Positions 1 to 10,238 of a stretch of 64,000 nucleotides of DNA are shown here, in pieces; positions within the stretch are counted from its first letter, which is position 1; each line of letters starts with the position of its first letter. This stretch comes from Methylophilaceae bacterium (lineage in GTDB: Bacteria > Pseudomonadota > Gammaproteobacteria > Burkholderiales > Methylophilaceae). A program made the translations under genes and the position numbers. The notes beneath the pieces were generated by a model. The model was given only the letters and a program-made list of their open reading frames with translations. It did not search any database and had not been told where the DNA came from. The stretch covers positions 1 through 64,000 of the forward strand of contig JAOKFJ010000001.1 of assembly GCA_028247015.1 (NCBI GenBank), read 5' to 3'.

Positions 1-1
1 A

Positions 2-2665
2 AATGCAAGTGCGATTATGTGGTTAGGCCTAACTGGAGATCGCACTATTCAACAATTAAATCTTTACGCAAATAATATTTTAAAGAAAAAATTAGAGACA
101 GTTGATGGTGTGGGTTATGTAACGTTAGGTGGAAGAAGAGATAGAACTATAAGAATCAATTTGCTTCCTGAAAAAATGTCCACATTAAAAATAACTACAA
201 ATGACTTAATTCTTGCTTTTAAGAAAGAGCATATCCAGTTACCTGGTGGCTTTCTTGTAAGGGAGCAATCAGAAAAAATGTTTAAACTAGACCTAGAATT
301 TCATAAAATTAGAGATTTAAAAGAAATGATTGTTGCTTATCGTAATGGTGGGCCAATTAAGATTAAGGACATAGCTGAAGTTAAAGATGGGTTAGATGAT
401 TACAGACAAACGGCCAGACATAACAACAAACCTTCTATTGGTCTTGGAATTATAAAAGTAGCGAATTCTAATACCGTTGATATTATTAATAAAATTAAGG
501 AAAAAGTTGATACTCAAATAAGACCTGGCTTACCTCCAGGTTTAGAGTTAAAGGTTTCAACTGATGATTCGATTTATATTAAATCTATGGTTAAGTCTCT
601 ACAGAATCATATTCTTGAAGGAACTTTATTAGCAGCTCTAGTTGTGTTATTTTTCTTAAAATCTCTTCGCTCGACACTTATTATTGCAGTTGCAATTCCT
701 ATTTCCCTATTTGGCTCTATAGCAGTAATGTATTTTTATGGCTTTACTTTTAACAGCATGACTTTACTTGCTCTAATATTATTAATTGGTGTTGTAGTTG
801 ATGACTCAATTGTAGTACTTGAAAATATTTTTCGACATCAAAAACATATTGATAAAAATATTTTCAATGCTGCTATTAATGGGAGTAAAGAAGTCGTCTT
901 TGCGGTACTCGCCTCCTCATTAGCCTTAGTTTGTATTTTTGCTCCAGTGATTTTTATGGATGGAATCATTGGGCGCTTCTTTGAATCATTTGCAGTTGTT
1001 GTTACTGCTGGAATATTAGTCTCATTAATTATTTCTCTAACATTGACCCCTATGTTGTGCTCAAAGTTTTTAGTAATGCAAGAAAAAGAAATCAGTTGGC
1101 TTAAAAGTTTGAATAATTTCTTTGAAAAACTTGATAAGAATTATAAAAAAATATTAATATGGTCCTTATCCCATAGATTAAAAGTTCTAATATCAAGTCT
1201 AATTATTGTCCTAGCAAGTAGTCTTCTTTTCTCAAAGGTAGAAAAAACTCTAGTGCCTGAACAAGATGAAAGTCGATTTACTGTCAGATTTAAAACGCCC
1301 TTAGGCTCAAATATGGAATATACCTACAATAAATTATTAGAGGTTGAAAAAATTATTAGCCAATATGATAACTATACTGCTAGCGTATTCTCATCGATTG
1401 GATTGGGAAGTCGAGGACAAGTTAATAGCGGTTTTATTAGTGTTAGATTAAAAGAAAAAAATAAGCGCTTACTATCTCAATCTGAAATTATGGAAAAAAT
1501 GAGAATTGATTTTAATAAACTTGCAGGTGTAAAAGCTTTTCCTTCAGGCGTTTCTTTTGCAGGTGGCAGGCGCTCAGAAAAATTACAATTTTCAATAACT
1601 GGGCCAAGCATTGAAAAAGTTGCTACCTTAAGTGATGAGTTATTAATAAAACTATCTGAAAATGAAGAACTAGGAAGGATTGACCTAAATTTACAACTTA
1701 ATTTACCTCAAATGATTTTAGATATTGATCGTGATAAAGCTTCTAGTTTTGGAATTAGTGCTGCTGATATCGCTGAAGCAATTTCAGTTCTAAGTAATGG
1801 ATTGGATATTGCAAGATTTAATGATGAACAAGGGGATGGGCAAAGATATGATATTAGATTAAAAGCAAAAGAAGGCTCATTTGAAAAGTTAAACGATCTT
1901 AATAAAATATATTTAAGGAGTGGGTCCGGAGCACTTGTTAGGCTTGATACGATCGCCTCTTTTCATGAAGAGCTAGGCCCAGCAGTAATGGGGCGTCAAG
2001 ATTTACAATATTCATCAAATTTTTATTCCAATCCAACAATGTCTCTTGGTGAAGCCGTTAAATTAATTGAAAAAGTCAGCAAGAATATTCTTCCTGGCGA
2101 ATATTCAATTGAACTAGAAGGTCAAGCTAAAGAGTTTGCAAAAACGATGAGTAATATAATTTTTGTGTTTATTTTAGCAACTATATTGCTTTATATGGTC
2201 TTGGCTAGTCTTTTTAACTCATTTTTCCAACCATTAATAGTAATGCTAGCACAGCCATTAGCTGTAATTGGAGGAATATTTTTATTGTGGGTCACCGGAA
2301 ATAGTCTTAATATTTACTCAATGATTGGGATGGTTCTTTTAATTGGCCTTGTTGCAAAAAATTCTATTCTATTAGTAGATATGACAAATCAATTAAAGGC
2401 TGCTGGGAAAAAAACAGATCAAGCCCTTCTAGAGGCATGCCCTATCCGCCTTCGTCCAGTGCTAATGACTTCTCTTACATTAATATTAGCATTGATGCCT
2501 GCTGCTTTAGGTTATGGTGCTGGATCTGAATCAAATGGACCACTTGCCATCGCCGTAATTGGAGGAATGATTTCTTCTACTTTACTTACCTTAATTGTTA
2601 TTCCTGCTGCCTATTCCTTATCGGTAGGATTAATTGATAAAAAGAAAAAAAAAGTTAAGGCTTAG
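2..2665 (+). CDS. RND-family efflux permease (HAE1/AcrB-like), 5' end outside window
   Basis: Inner-membrane proton-driven pump subunit of a tripartite drug or solvent efflux system. The frame is open to the left edge of the window, so the listed Met at base 17 is internal; about 150 N-terminal residues of a roughly 1030-residue family are missing. Seen: the TM4 aspartate pair in 'GVVVDDSIVVLENIF', the TM10 lysine in 'GLVAKNSILLVD', and the two blocks of hydrophobic helices separated by porter domains. The membrane-fusion partner should lie upstream, outside the window. The 3' end overlaps the convergent symporter gene by 11 bases. Substrate cannot be told from sequence. Confidence 0.93.
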   Translation, partial: NASAIMWLGLTGDRTIQQLNLYANNILKKKLETVDGVGYVTLGGRRDRTIRINLLPEKMSTLKITTNDLILAFKKEHIQLPGGFLVREQSEKMFKLDLEFHKIRDLKEMIVAYRNGGPIKIKDIAEVKDGLDDYRQTARHNNKPSIGLGIIKVANSNTVDIINKIKEKVDTQIRPGLPPGLELKVSTDDSIYIKSMVKSLQNHILEGTLLAALVVLFFLKSLRSTLIIAVAIPISLFGSIAVMYFYGFTFNSMTLLALILLIGVVVDDSIVVLENIFRHQKHIDKNIFNAAINGSKEVVFAVLASSLALVCIFAPVIFMDGIIGRFFESFAVVVTAGILVSLIISLTLTPMLCSKFLVMQEKEISWLKSLNNFFEKLDKNYKKILIWSLSHRLKVLISSLIIVLASSLLFSKVEKTLVPEQDESRFTVRFKTPLGSNMEYTYNKLLEVEKIISQYDNYTASVFSSIGLGSRGQVNSGFISVRLKEKNKRLLSQSEIMEKMRIDFNKLAGVKAFPSGVSFAGGRRSEKLQFSITGPSIEKVATLSDELLIKLSENEELGRIDLNLQLNLPQMILDIDRDKASSFGISAADIAEAISVLSNGLDIARFNDEQGDGQRYDIRLKAKEGSFEKLNDLNKIYLRSGSGALVRLDTIASFHEELGPAVMGRQDLQYSSNFYSNPTMSLGEAVKLIEKVSKNILPGEYSIELEGQAKEFAKTMSNIIFVFILATILLYMVLASLFNSFFQPLIVMLAQPLAVIGGIFLLWVTGNSLNIYSMIGMVLLIGLVAKNSILLVDMTNQLKAAGKKTDQALLEACPIRLRPVLMTSLTLILALMPAALGYGAGSESNGPLAIAVIGGMISSTLLTLIVIPAAYSLSVGLIDKKKKKVKA

Positions 2666-3875
2666 TAATTTTATCGACAATTAATGTTCCCACTAAATCA
2701 CCTTCAACATTTATTGTTGTTCTAAATGTATCGATTAACCTGTCCATTGGCAGAAGGATAGCTAATGCTTCCAAAGGTAAGCCTAACACCTGTAAAACCA
2801 TTGCCATAGTTACCATCCCGGCACTAGGAATACCTGGGGCTCCAATTGACGCAACCATTGCAGTAAAGAACAAAATAAGCTGCTGAGCTAAGGTCAGATC
2901 CATACCAACTAAGTTTGCAATAAACAATGCTGCTGCTGCTTCATACAATGCTGTCCCGTCCATATTCATAGTAGCGCCTAATGGAAGTACAAAATTAGAT
3001 ACTCCTTTAGAAGTCCTGAAATTATTGTTAGCTACACTCAAAGTAATTGGAAGTGTTGCCGCACTTGAGCTAGTAGCAAATGCGGTAATAAATGCAGGCC
3101 TTCCCTCACTCCATAAATGTATAGGTGTTATTTTAGTTAGAAAAAATAAAATAGTCGGTAGGATTACAATTCCATGAAATAATATCAAAAATATTACAGT
3201 AAAAATAAAAATACCTAACTGCGAAAATAAACTCATATCTTGGCTTGCAACCATATTTACTAAAAGTGCAAATACACCTAATGGAGCAAATAGCATCAAC
3301 CAATGAACAATCTTAAGCATTACCTCATAAAGACTAGTGAAAGTATCTTTGGCTGCCTTAAAGCTACCTTTCCTATCATTTAATGCCACACCAATAATAA
3401 TAGAAAAAACTATCAATGGTAGAATCTTACCGGAAGCAAGTGAATGAAACGGATTTTCAAATAAGCTTAATAAAAACTGTTTAAAAAATTGCGAGATAGT
3501 CATGGTTGACGGAAGATTATTATTAATTGATTGCCATGAATCAATACTTAGCCCTACACCTGGCTGAACAATATTCATAGCAACAAGTGCCAAGGTAATA
3601 GCAATTGACATAGTTACCATAAAATATAAAAAAGTTGACTTCCATATTAGGCTAGATTTCCCACCTCCTCCAAGGTTTGAAACGCCAACGACAATTGAGA
3701 AAAAAACAAGAGGCACTAATATCATTTTTAAACTTTTAATGAAAATTTGTCCAACTAGGTCGGTTGTTATTAATAGATAATCAACAAAAAATAAATTAGG
3801 AAAAAATTTAATCAATATGCCTAGTAATATTCCCATGGCAGCAGATATAAAAATCATTTTATTTATATTCTTCAT
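2655..3875 (-). CDS. Dicarboxylate/amino acid:cation symporter (SDF/DAACS family)
   Basis: Secondary transporter of the glutamate/C4-dicarboxylate family in the inner membrane. At 406 residues it has the family's usual length, with about eight hydrophobic helices. Diagnostic motifs are visible: the serine-rich hairpin 'TAFATSSSAATLPITL', the 'NMDGTALYEA' cation/substrate motif in TM7, and 'GIPSAGMVTMAM' in hairpin 2. Substrate could be glutamate, aspartate, or succinate/malate; the sequence alone does not decide. It abuts the downstream-facing end of the rRNA methyltransferase gene (1-base junction), so it is probably co-transcribed with the minus-strand block running from purM. Confidence 0.92.
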   Translation of the reverse strand: MKNINKMIFISAAMGILLGILIKFFPNLFFVDYLLITTDLVGQIFIKSLKMILVPLVFFSIVVGVSNLGGGGKSSLIWKSTFLYFMVTMSIAITLALVAMNIVQPGVGLSIDSWQSINNNLPSTMTISQFFKQFLLSLFENPFHSLASGKILPLIVFSIIIGVALNDRKGSFKAAKDTFTSLYEVMLKIVHWLMLFAPLGVFALLVNMVASQDMSLFSQLGIFIFTVIFLILFHGIVILPTILFFLTKITPIHLWSEGRPAFITAFATSSSAATLPITLSVANNNFRTSKGVSNFVLPLGATMNMDGTALYEAAAALFIANLVGMDLTLAQQLILFFTAMVASIGAPGIPSAGMVTMAMVLQVLGLPLEALAILLPMDRLIDTFRTTINVEGDLVGTLIVDKITKP

Positions 3876-5144
3876 TTAATCAATTCTCTCTAAAAGAGCT
3901 CCAAAAAATCCATCTGTTTTATGTATATTAGGAAAAAGCTTCAAATAATTTTCACAATCTAATTCTATACCATGTTTCTCTAAAGCAGCTTTGACAGAGA
4001 TCTTAGTAAAGTTCTTATTCACACTTAAAAAATTTTCAACAATCATTTCATTTTCATCATTAAGTAGACTACATGTAGCATAAACTAAGTAACCACCTTT
4101 CTTACATAATGTAGAGGCAGAACTAAGAATTGCTCCTTGCTTATCAATAAGCTCAGAGAGTGACTTTTGAGTTTGACGCCACTTTAAATCAGGGTTTCTT
4201 CTTAATGTGCCTAACCCAGTACAAGGTGCATCGACTAAAACTCTATCAAATTTTCCTTTTAGTCTTTTTATCTTAAGATCATTTTCATTAGCTATTCTCT
4301 GCATCATTATATTTGAACCACCAGACCTCTTAAGTCTTTGCTTTAAGTTTGCTAAACGTCTTTCAGAAATATCAAATGCATAAACACGCCCTGTATTTTT
4401 CATTATGGATGACATGGCTAATGATTTACCACCAGCCCCAGCACAAAAATCTGCCACCATTTGACCTCGTCCTGGACTTAATAGGAAGGAAAGAATTTGG
4501 CTACCCTCATCTTGAACTTCAATATTACCATTCAAGAATAATGAGTGCTTATTAATAGCCGTTCCTCTAGGTAAAGAAATACCTATTGGCGAATATATAG
4601 TAGGTAATATTAATCTCTCGTGCTGTGGAAATGATTCTTTTAAATCATTTATCACCTCGTTCCTTGATTTGTCTTTTAATGTATTAACACGGAGATTTAA
4701 TTGAGCAGGCACTAGTAAGCTTTGAGCTAACATGATTAACTCTTTCTCTGAGAATTGCTTGATTAATTTTTCCCATATCCAATCTGGAAGACTTAATTTA
4801 ACTGGCCAGCTTTTTATTATTTGTTTATTTGATTTTTTATTTTGTAGCCATTCAACTTCATCATCATTAAGCACAGAGGTTAATTCACGTACACTTTTCC
4901 CCAGCATGACCATTAAATATACCAAAATCATTTTTTTGGGGTTCTCATCTTGAACTATTTCTTCTAAGTACCTTTTATTTCTTATGACACCATAAAATAT
5001 TTCAGCAATATTTGATCGATCATGACTACCAAGATTTCTATTTTTTTTAAAAAAATGGCTTAAGTGAACATCTGCTGGATTTTTTCCAATAAAAACTTCT
5101 TTCAAAATATCTGCACATGTTGATACAACAAATTTATTAATCAT
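3876..5144 (-). CDS. RsmB/NOP-family RNA m5C methyltransferase (second paralogue)
   Basis: SAM-dependent methyltransferase that probably makes 5-methylcytosine in rRNA. An N-terminal NusB-like helical region (about residues 1-120) precedes the NOL1/NOP2/Sun catalytic domain. SAM-binding 'DFCAGAGGKSLAMS', the motif IV cysteine in 'LVDAPCTGLGTLRRNPD' and the motif VI cysteine in 'YATCSLLNDENE' are all present. A true RsmB is encoded at 37443-38723 in the fmt operon, so this is a paralogue with a different or unknown target cytosine. It overlaps the upstream DUF3108 gene by 8 bases. Confidence 0.88.
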   Translation of the reverse strand: MINKFVVSTCADILKEVFIGKNPADVHLSHFFKKNRNLGSHDRSNIAEIFYGVIRNKRYLEEIVQDENPKKMILVYLMVMLGKSVRELTSVLNDDEVEWLQNKKSNKQIIKSWPVKLSLPDWIWEKLIKQFSEKELIMLAQSLLVPAQLNLRVNTLKDKSRNEVINDLKESFPQHERLILPTIYSPIGISLPRGTAINKHSLFLNGNIEVQDEGSQILSFLLSPGRGQMVADFCAGAGGKSLAMSSIMKNTGRVYAFDISERRLANLKQRLKRSGGSNIMMQRIANENDLKIKRLKGKFDRVLVDAPCTGLGTLRRNPDLKWRQTQKSLSELIDKQGAILSSASTLCKKGGYLVYATCSLLNDENEMIVENFLSVNKNFTKISVKAALEKHGIELDCENYLKLFPNIHKTDGFFGALLERID

Positions 5145-6192
5145 TTCTTTCCACTTGAATTTTAAATATTTCTTGAGTTATTTTACTTAGATCTTCATCA
5201 GTTATTGATACTTTAAAGGGAAGAAATCCAAAGTCTTTTGCTAGCCATAGATCAATTCTTTCAGGATCTTGATAATTAAATTTTGCTACGTGAGTATAAT
5301 CTATGTTACCTAGCTTACTCTTCATTTGTCCTTCTTCTATGTATTGATAGTTATATGTTTTAAAAATTTTTGCATTTGTAATTGGTATTTGCATTTTATC
5401 AAGAGGGTTTAAGAACATAAATTGAAACATAAAGCTTAATTGGTCTTGAGTCCCCTTAGATAGATTAAAGAAATCTTCTTTATTTTGACGAATAATTTTA
5501 AGCTTATTAGCCTCCCAATCAAAAAAGGCCTCATTTTTTAGCTTATCTCCATATTTATAAAGATAATAATTTGGCTGTATCCCAGCATCATTAATTACCC
5601 CTTCACTTCTTTGAATCAATGATTTTGAATAAATTAATGATGTTATACCATTGGCTTTTGCTTCATATGAAATAACATAACCACTTTGATCGATAACGTA
5701 TTCGATATTAAGAATTCCTACCTCTGATCTATTACTTACTTCTTTATTTTTCTTTTTTCTATCCCCAAATAAGGTAAAGTTATCGATATTGCCTTTATTC
5801 GGAGGCAATTCATGAAATACTTTATATTGCATCTTAATTGATTGTATTTCATCTCCATATGCTTTTTCTTTTTCTGGAATAATTATTTCTTCAACAGGCT
5901 GGCAAAGCTCACAAACCTCTGTGTTATTTATTTCTTCTTTTATATAGCTTTTACTAATTTTAGATGGTGGTTCTTTAACTTTGCTTTGGCTTTGTATTGG
6001 TTGCTTTTTCTTTTTAATTTTATGTATTTTTTTTAAATTATGATTTGTTGAACTCGCTGGTATAGGAATCATCTCAATAAAAAGATGTTCGTCAGATTTT
6101 ATTTCATTAAAAGAAAAATGAATATTACTAAAAAAAAATAAATGGGCTAAAAGAGAAATTACTAATGCAATAATTAAATAATAATATTTCAT
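5137..6192 (-). CDS. DUF3108-like envelope protein with N-terminal membrane anchor
   Basis: Hypothetical protein with one N-terminal hydrophobic helix (about residues 4-26), a lysine/proline/serine-rich linker (about 45-85), a 'CELC' cysteine pair near residue 95, and a C-terminal beta-rich region typical of DUF3108 ('LWLAKDFGFLPFKVSI' near the end). The layout of anchor, basic linker and periplasmic domain recalls TonB-like proteins, but no TonB C-terminal domain is seen. It follows a second, shorter DUF3108 protein by 4 bases, and both sit behind purM as in other Betaproteobacteria. Function unknown; an envelope role is inferred. Confidence 0.75.
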   Translation of the reverse strand: MKYYYLIIALVISLLAHLFFFSNIHFSFNEIKSDEHLFIEMIPIPASSTNHNLKKIHKIKKKKQPIQSQSKVKEPPSKISKSYIKEEINNTEVCELCQPVEEIIIPEKEKAYGDEIQSIKMQYKVFHELPPNKGNIDNFTLFGDRKKKNKEVSNRSEVGILNIEYVIDQSGYVISYEAKANGITSLIYSKSLIQRSEGVINDAGIQPNYYLYKYGDKLKNEAFFDWEANKLKIIRQNKEDFFNLSKGTQDQLSFMFQFMFLNPLDKMQIPITNAKIFKTYNYQYIEEGQMKSKLGNIDYTHVAKFNYQDPERIDLWLAKDFGFLPFKVSITDEDLSKITQEIFKIQVERND

Positions 6193-6196
6193 TTTT

Positions 6197-6910
6197 TTAT
6201 AGTGGTAGGTTTGTCTTAACTATTTTTTGCTTAATTGTTACCCCTAAATTTGTCATCAATTCTAATTTGAGTGGGACTCGATATTTTCCCTTAGAAATCC
6301 ATACATAATGTTTTGAATTTTTTTTTGAAAGAATCTTACCCTCATAAAGCTCAGCAACTATTCTCTTATTATTTACTTCAATAATTTCATCTCTTATTTT
6401 CTTATACCCATAATCACGAATCTTTTTCCCCTCTAAAACAGTAAAGCTATATTCTTTTTGGTTTCTCTTTTCAAAGTTAAATTGATATAAATATATGGCT
6501 AAATCTAAATTTTTAGGCTTTAATTCTAGCAATGATGTTTGGCCTTTATATTTAATCTTTATTTTTTTAGGGGAAGGCTGAAATATTGCAACAATATTTT
6601 TTTTTGGCTTCTTGATATTATTTAGCTTAAATATTTTTGGTATAAATCCACTATTATTAATTATTCCTTCACTATATAACTCCCTATTTCCAATCAGCCT
6701 TAATATTCCGTGTGCTTCGGTAGTTGCCTTCAATGAGTAATTCTTGTTTTTACTCTCATATTTAATATTTATATTTCCAATAAATTTATTGGTCTGTTTT
6801 AATTCATATTCCATATAGAATTGATCTGGAAAATTTTGTGCAGCACTAATTAAATTAGTGAAGAAAATTAACAAAAATAAGAATCTAGTTGATTTCAGTC
6901 TGAAGCTCAT
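6197..6910 (-). CDS. DUF3108 domain-containing periplasmic protein
   Basis: 237 residues with a signal peptide-like start (hydrophobic residues about 8-24, '[15 protein letters not shown]'). The mature part is a single DUF3108-type beta-rich domain, with features such as '[20 protein letters not shown]' and '[17 protein letters not shown]' that are shared with the neighbouring longer protein, so the two are probably related copies. The start overlaps the end of purM by 26 bases. The family has no established biochemical role; export to the periplasm is inferred from the signal sequence. Confidence 0.78.
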   Translation of the reverse strand: MSFRLKSTRFLFLLIFFTNLISAAQNFPDQFYMEYELKQTNKFIGNINIKYESKNKNYSLKATTEAHGILRLIGNRELYSEGIINNSGFIPKIFKLNNIKKPKKNIVAIFQPSPKKIKIKYKGQTSLLELKPKNLDLAIYLYQFNFEKRNQKEYSFTVLEGKKIRDYGYKKIRDEIIEVNNKRIVAELYEGKILSKKNSKHYVWISKGKYRVPLKLELMTNLGVTIKQKIVKTNLPL

Positions 6911-7934
6911 CGCTTATTCTATTTTTAACAACTCCTACTAAAAAAGATTTTTCACCACAGTCTTTTAATATTTTTAATGCTTGTTCTTGATCCCGAGGAT
7001 TAATAATAATTGCCATACCAATACCACAATTAAATGTTCTATATAGTTCAAGATTGCTAAGATTCCCATTTTCTTTAAGCCATTCAAAAATTCTAGGAAT
7101 TTTCCATGTTTTTCGATCTAATGTTGCTTTTAAATTTTTTGGGAGAATACGAGGGATATTCTCTATAATACCTCCACCAGTAATATGTGCCATTGCATTT
7201 ACTTTCACTAAACTTAGAAGCTTCAGTATTGATTTAACATAAATTCTAGTAGGCATCATCAGTACTTCACCAATTGTCTTTTCATCAAATTCTTGGTTTA
7301 GATCAATATTTGTCTTATCTATAATTTTTCTAATTAAGGAGTATCCATTTGAATGGGCACCCGATGAGGCTAAACCAATAATTATATCGCCATTAGAAAC
7401 ATCACTTCCATCTATAATATTATTTTTTTCAACAGCCCCAACACAAAATCCTGCCAGATCATATTCCCCTTCTGAATACATACCTGGCATTTCTGCTGTC
7501 TCTCCTCCAACCAATGAACATCCTGCAAGAAGACATCCATCAGCTATACCCTTAATTACTTTAGTTGCTGTAGGTACCTTTAAACTTCCACAGGCAAAAT
7601 AATCTAAGAAGAATAATGGCTCTGCCCCTTGAACTAAAATATCATTTACACACATTGCCACTAGATCCTGTCCTATTGTTTCATGGCTATTAAGCTCAAC
7701 AGCTAATTTTAACTTTGTACCTACACCATCTGTTCCTGACACCAAAACTGGGCTCTTAAATTTTTCAGGAATTTCAAACATTGAACCAAACCCACCTAAA
7801 CCGCCTATTACTTCTTTTCTAGAGGTCATTTTTGCAAATGGCTTGATATTTTTAACTAGTTGATCCCCCGCTTCAATATCGACACCTGCATCCTTATATG
7901 AAATAGATTTAGATTGTTTGAATTTTTGAGACAA
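6885..7934 (-). CDS. purM: Phosphoribosylformylglycinamidine cyclo-ligase (AIR synthetase)
   Basis: Catalyses ATP-dependent ring closure of FGAM to AIR, the fifth step of purine biosynthesis, in the cytoplasm. 349 residues, the normal length. Family motifs: '[14 protein letters not shown]', '[11 protein letters not shown]', and '[18 protein letters not shown]'. The start is a TTG codon at 7932-7934 preceded by GAGGATAAATAAC; the next in-frame Met is about 35 residues in and would remove conserved sequence. In related bacteria purN often follows purM; here DUF3108 genes follow directly. Divergently transcribed from hda, as is common in Betaproteobacteria. Confidence 0.96.
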   Translation of the reverse strand: MSQKFKQSKSISYKDAGVDIEAGDQLVKNIKPFAKMTSRKEVIGGLGGFGSMFEIPEKFKSPVLVSGTDGVGTKLKLAVELNSHETIGQDLVAMCVNDILVQGAEPLFFLDYFACGSLKVPTATKVIKGIADGCLLAGCSLVGGETAEMPGMYSEGEYDLAGFCVGAVEKNNIIDGSDVSNGDIIIGLASSGAHSNGYSLIRKIIDKTNIDLNQEFDEKTIGEVLMMPTRIYVKSILKLLSLVKVNAMAHITGGGIIENIPRILPKNLKATLDRKTWKIPRIFEWLKENGNLSNLELYRTFNCGIGMAIIINPRDQEQALKILKDCGEKSFLVGVVKNRISDELQTEIN

Positions 7935-8028
7935 GTTATTTATCCTCTGAATAAATTATTACATTACGTATAATAGAATTTTAACTTAATTTACAGCCAA
8001 TAGTTATTTTCATCTTAAAGCTCTTTTT

Positions 8029-8616
8029 ATGGACCAACTTTTACTAAATATTCATCCACCAGCTGAAAAAACACTACAAAATTTTGTAGCTGGGAATAAT
8101 CATGAGTGCCTCGAAGCTATTAATAATTTTATTTACTCTGATAATAATCAATTTATTTATTTATGGGGTGGGAAGGGTAGTGGGAAATCTCATCTTTGCA
8201 AAGCCCTTTCTGCTCATAAAATAACTATAATTGAAGATGTCGATACGTTTAACGAAGATCGTCAAATCGAAACCTTTAACTTATTTAATCAGCATAAGGC
8301 TACTCAAAAAAAAATGTTGCTCACAGGATCAAATGCTCCATCCTACATGGGATTGAGAGAAGATTTTTCGAGCAGATTAAGTTGGGGGCTTGTTTATCAA
8401 TTAAAAGTATTAACTGATAATGAGAAATTATTAGCTCTCGAAAATCATACAAAAGAAAAAGGTATGTCACTTAATCACAATGTTCTAACTTATTGTATGA
8501 AACATTTGAGGCGTGATTTGCCGTCTTTAATTGCTACATTAGATGCTCTTGATGAATGGTCCTTAAAAACTAAAAAACCTATAACGATTCCTTTGCTTAA
8601 GGAATTAGTTGATTAA
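8029..8616 (+). CDS. hda: DnaA regulatory inactivator Hda, shortened
   Basis: AAA+ protein related to DnaA that works with the sliding clamp to stimulate hydrolysis of DnaA-bound ATP and limit re-initiation. The N-terminal clamp-binding-like 'QLLLNI', P-loop 'LWGGKGSGKSHLCKAL' and a sensor/arginine-finger region around 'SSRLSWGLVYQL' are visible, and there is no DnaA DNA-binding domain. At 195 residues it is shorter than typical Hda (about 230): the segment between the P-loop helix and the Walker B-like 'ITIIEDVD' is nearly absent. Regulation is not evident from sequence. Converges on ahpF with a 5-base gap. Confidence 0.88.
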   Translation: MDQLLLNIHPPAEKTLQNFVAGNNHECLEAINNFIYSDNNQFIYLWGGKGSGKSHLCKALSAHKITIIEDVDTFNEDRQIETFNLFNQHKATQKKMLLTGSNAPSYMGLREDFSSRLSWGLVYQLKVLTDNEKLLALENHTKEKGMSLNHNVLTYCMKHLRRDLPSLIATLDALDEWSLKTKKPITIPLLKELVD

Positions 8617-8621
8617 ATTAT

Positions 8622-10172
8622 CTAATGACGAATTAGATAATCAAAGGCCCCAAGCGCTGCTTTTGAACCTTCTCCCATAGCAATAATAATTTGCTTATAA
8701 GGTACAGTGGTTACGTCGCCGGCTGCAAATACACCAGGCAATGATGTTGCCCCATTATTATTAATTTCAATTTCACCATATTTACTAAGATCTAAAGCTC
8801 CATTTACCCAATCAGTATTTGGTACTAACCCAATCTGAATAAATATTCCCTCAATATTTAATTGCTTCTCTTCTTTGGAGCTTCTTTCCATGTATTTTAT
8901 ATGGGTAACTTTATCTGAACCATATATTTCATTTGTTTGAATATTTACCAAGACATCAACATTCTTTAGCGTTTTTAATCTATCGACTAATATCTGGTCA
9001 GCTTTTAATTCAGGCGCAAACTCCAAGACAGTAACGTGGCCAACTATACCAGCCAAATCAATAGCTGCTTCTATTCCAGAATTACCACCACCAACGACAG
9101 CAACATTTCTTCCTTTAAATAAAGGCCCATCACAATGCGGGCAGTATGCTACTCCCTTGCCTTTATATTCTTTTTCTCCTGGCACTCCCAACTCTTTCCA
9201 TCTTGCTCCTGTAGCAATAATAATTGATTTACTCTCAAGCGTTCCTCCACTCTCAAGCTCAACTATGTAATTAGAATTTTCATTCTTAGTTAAATTCTTA
9301 GCTCTCTGAAGGTTAATGATATCAACTTCATATTCTTTAACATGCTCCTCTAATGCTGCAACCAGCTTTGGACCTTCGGTAGCTTTAACAGATATAAAAT
9401 TTTCAATACCAAGGGTATCCATAACCTGCCCCCCAAATCGTTCTGCAACAATACCTGTTCTGATACCCTTTCTTGCCGCATATACAGCTGCTGATGATCC
9501 CGCAGGGCCACCGCCTACTATAAGCATATCAAAAGGTTTCATAGCTGAAATTTTTTCAGCAGCTTTATCAGAAGCTTTTGTATCAATTTTATTAATAATT
9601 TCCTCAAGATCCATTCGGCCCTGTCCAAACTCTTTACCATTTAAATGTATAGTTGGGACAGACATAATCTTCTTGGTATTTATTTCGTCCTGAAATAACG
9701 CCCCATCAATCATGCAATGACTTATGCCAGGATTTAATAGAGATAAAACATTAAGTGCCTGAACAACATCTGGGCAATTATGGCAACTTAAAGAAATATA
9801 TGTCTCAAATAAAAAATCTCCCTCAATATTTTTTATTTGTTCAATTTGTTCGTCAGATATCTTTACGGGATAGCCACCGACTTGAAGTAATGCCAATACT
9901 AGCGATGTAAATTCATGTCCCATAGGAATTCCTGCAAACTGAATACCAGATGATTCATTAGCTTTATTTACTTTAAAGGATGGAATTCTCTCTTTACTAT
10001 CATCAAAAATATTCAATGATACCTTGTCAGACATACCTGATATTTCTTTTAATAAATCTAACATTGTTTCAGATGCCTTTTCTTTATTGGTGAAGGCATC
10101 AATATTCACTGCAGATTCAATTTTGGTTAGGTATTGATTTAATTGTTCTTTTATTTTTATATCAAGTGACAT
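8622..10172 (-). CDS. ahpF: Alkyl hydroperoxide reductase subunit F
   Basis: NADH-dependent flavoprotein disulfide reductase that recharges the peroxiredoxin AhpC. Order of domains: a tandem thioredoxin-like N-terminal region (about 1-195) with the redox pair 'SCHNCPDV', then the FAD-binding and NAD(P)H-binding domains with '[20 protein letters not shown]', the active CxxC in 'YCPHCDGP' and '[14 protein letters not shown]'. 516 residues, full length. It is the last gene of the ahpC-DoxX-small ORF-ahpF minus-strand cluster; a GC-rich hairpin lies just upstream and may uncouple its expression from ahpC. Confidence 0.97.
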   Translation of the reverse strand: MSLDIKIKEQLNQYLTKIESAVNIDAFTNKEKASETMLDLLKEISGMSDKVSLNIFDDSKERIPSFKVNKANESSGIQFAGIPMGHEFTSLVLALLQVGGYPVKISDEQIEQIKNIEGDFLFETYISLSCHNCPDVVQALNVLSLLNPGISHCMIDGALFQDEINTKKIMSVPTIHLNGKEFGQGRMDLEEIINKIDTKASDKAAEKISAMKPFDMLIVGGGPAGSSAAVYAARKGIRTGIVAERFGGQVMDTLGIENFISVKATEGPKLVAALEEHVKEYEVDIINLQRAKNLTKNENSNYIVELESGGTLESKSIIIATGARWKELGVPGEKEYKGKGVAYCPHCDGPLFKGRNVAVVGGGNSGIEAAIDLAGIVGHVTVLEFAPELKADQILVDRLKTLKNVDVLVNIQTNEIYGSDKVTHIKYMERSSKEEKQLNIEGIFIQIGLVPNTDWVNGALDLSKYGEIEINNNGATSLPGVFAAGDVTTVPYKQIIIAMGEGSKAALGAFDYLIRH

Positions 10173-10199
10173 TCAATATATACTCTTAATTATATAAGG

Positions 10200-10223
10200 A
10201 TTGGGCCAAGACTCTGGCCCAAT
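10200..10223 (-). terminator. GC-rich hairpin between the small ORF and ahpF
   Basis: Perfect 9-bp inverted repeat (ATTGGGCCA / TGGCCCAAT) with a 6-base loop, in a region otherwise very AT-rich. It lies after the stop codon of the 41-aa ORF and 27 bases before the ahpF start. The bases following it on the minus strand are AT-rich but not a clean U tract, so it could be a weak terminator, a processing site or an mRNA-stabilising hairpin within the ahp cluster. Confidence 0.5.
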
Positions 10224-10238
10224 TTCCTCAAGTTTTAG

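Noticed and set aside
9316-9693. 125-aa plus-strand ORF inside ahpF
   Set aside because: Antisense shadow of a strongly conserved gene, with low-complexity composition.
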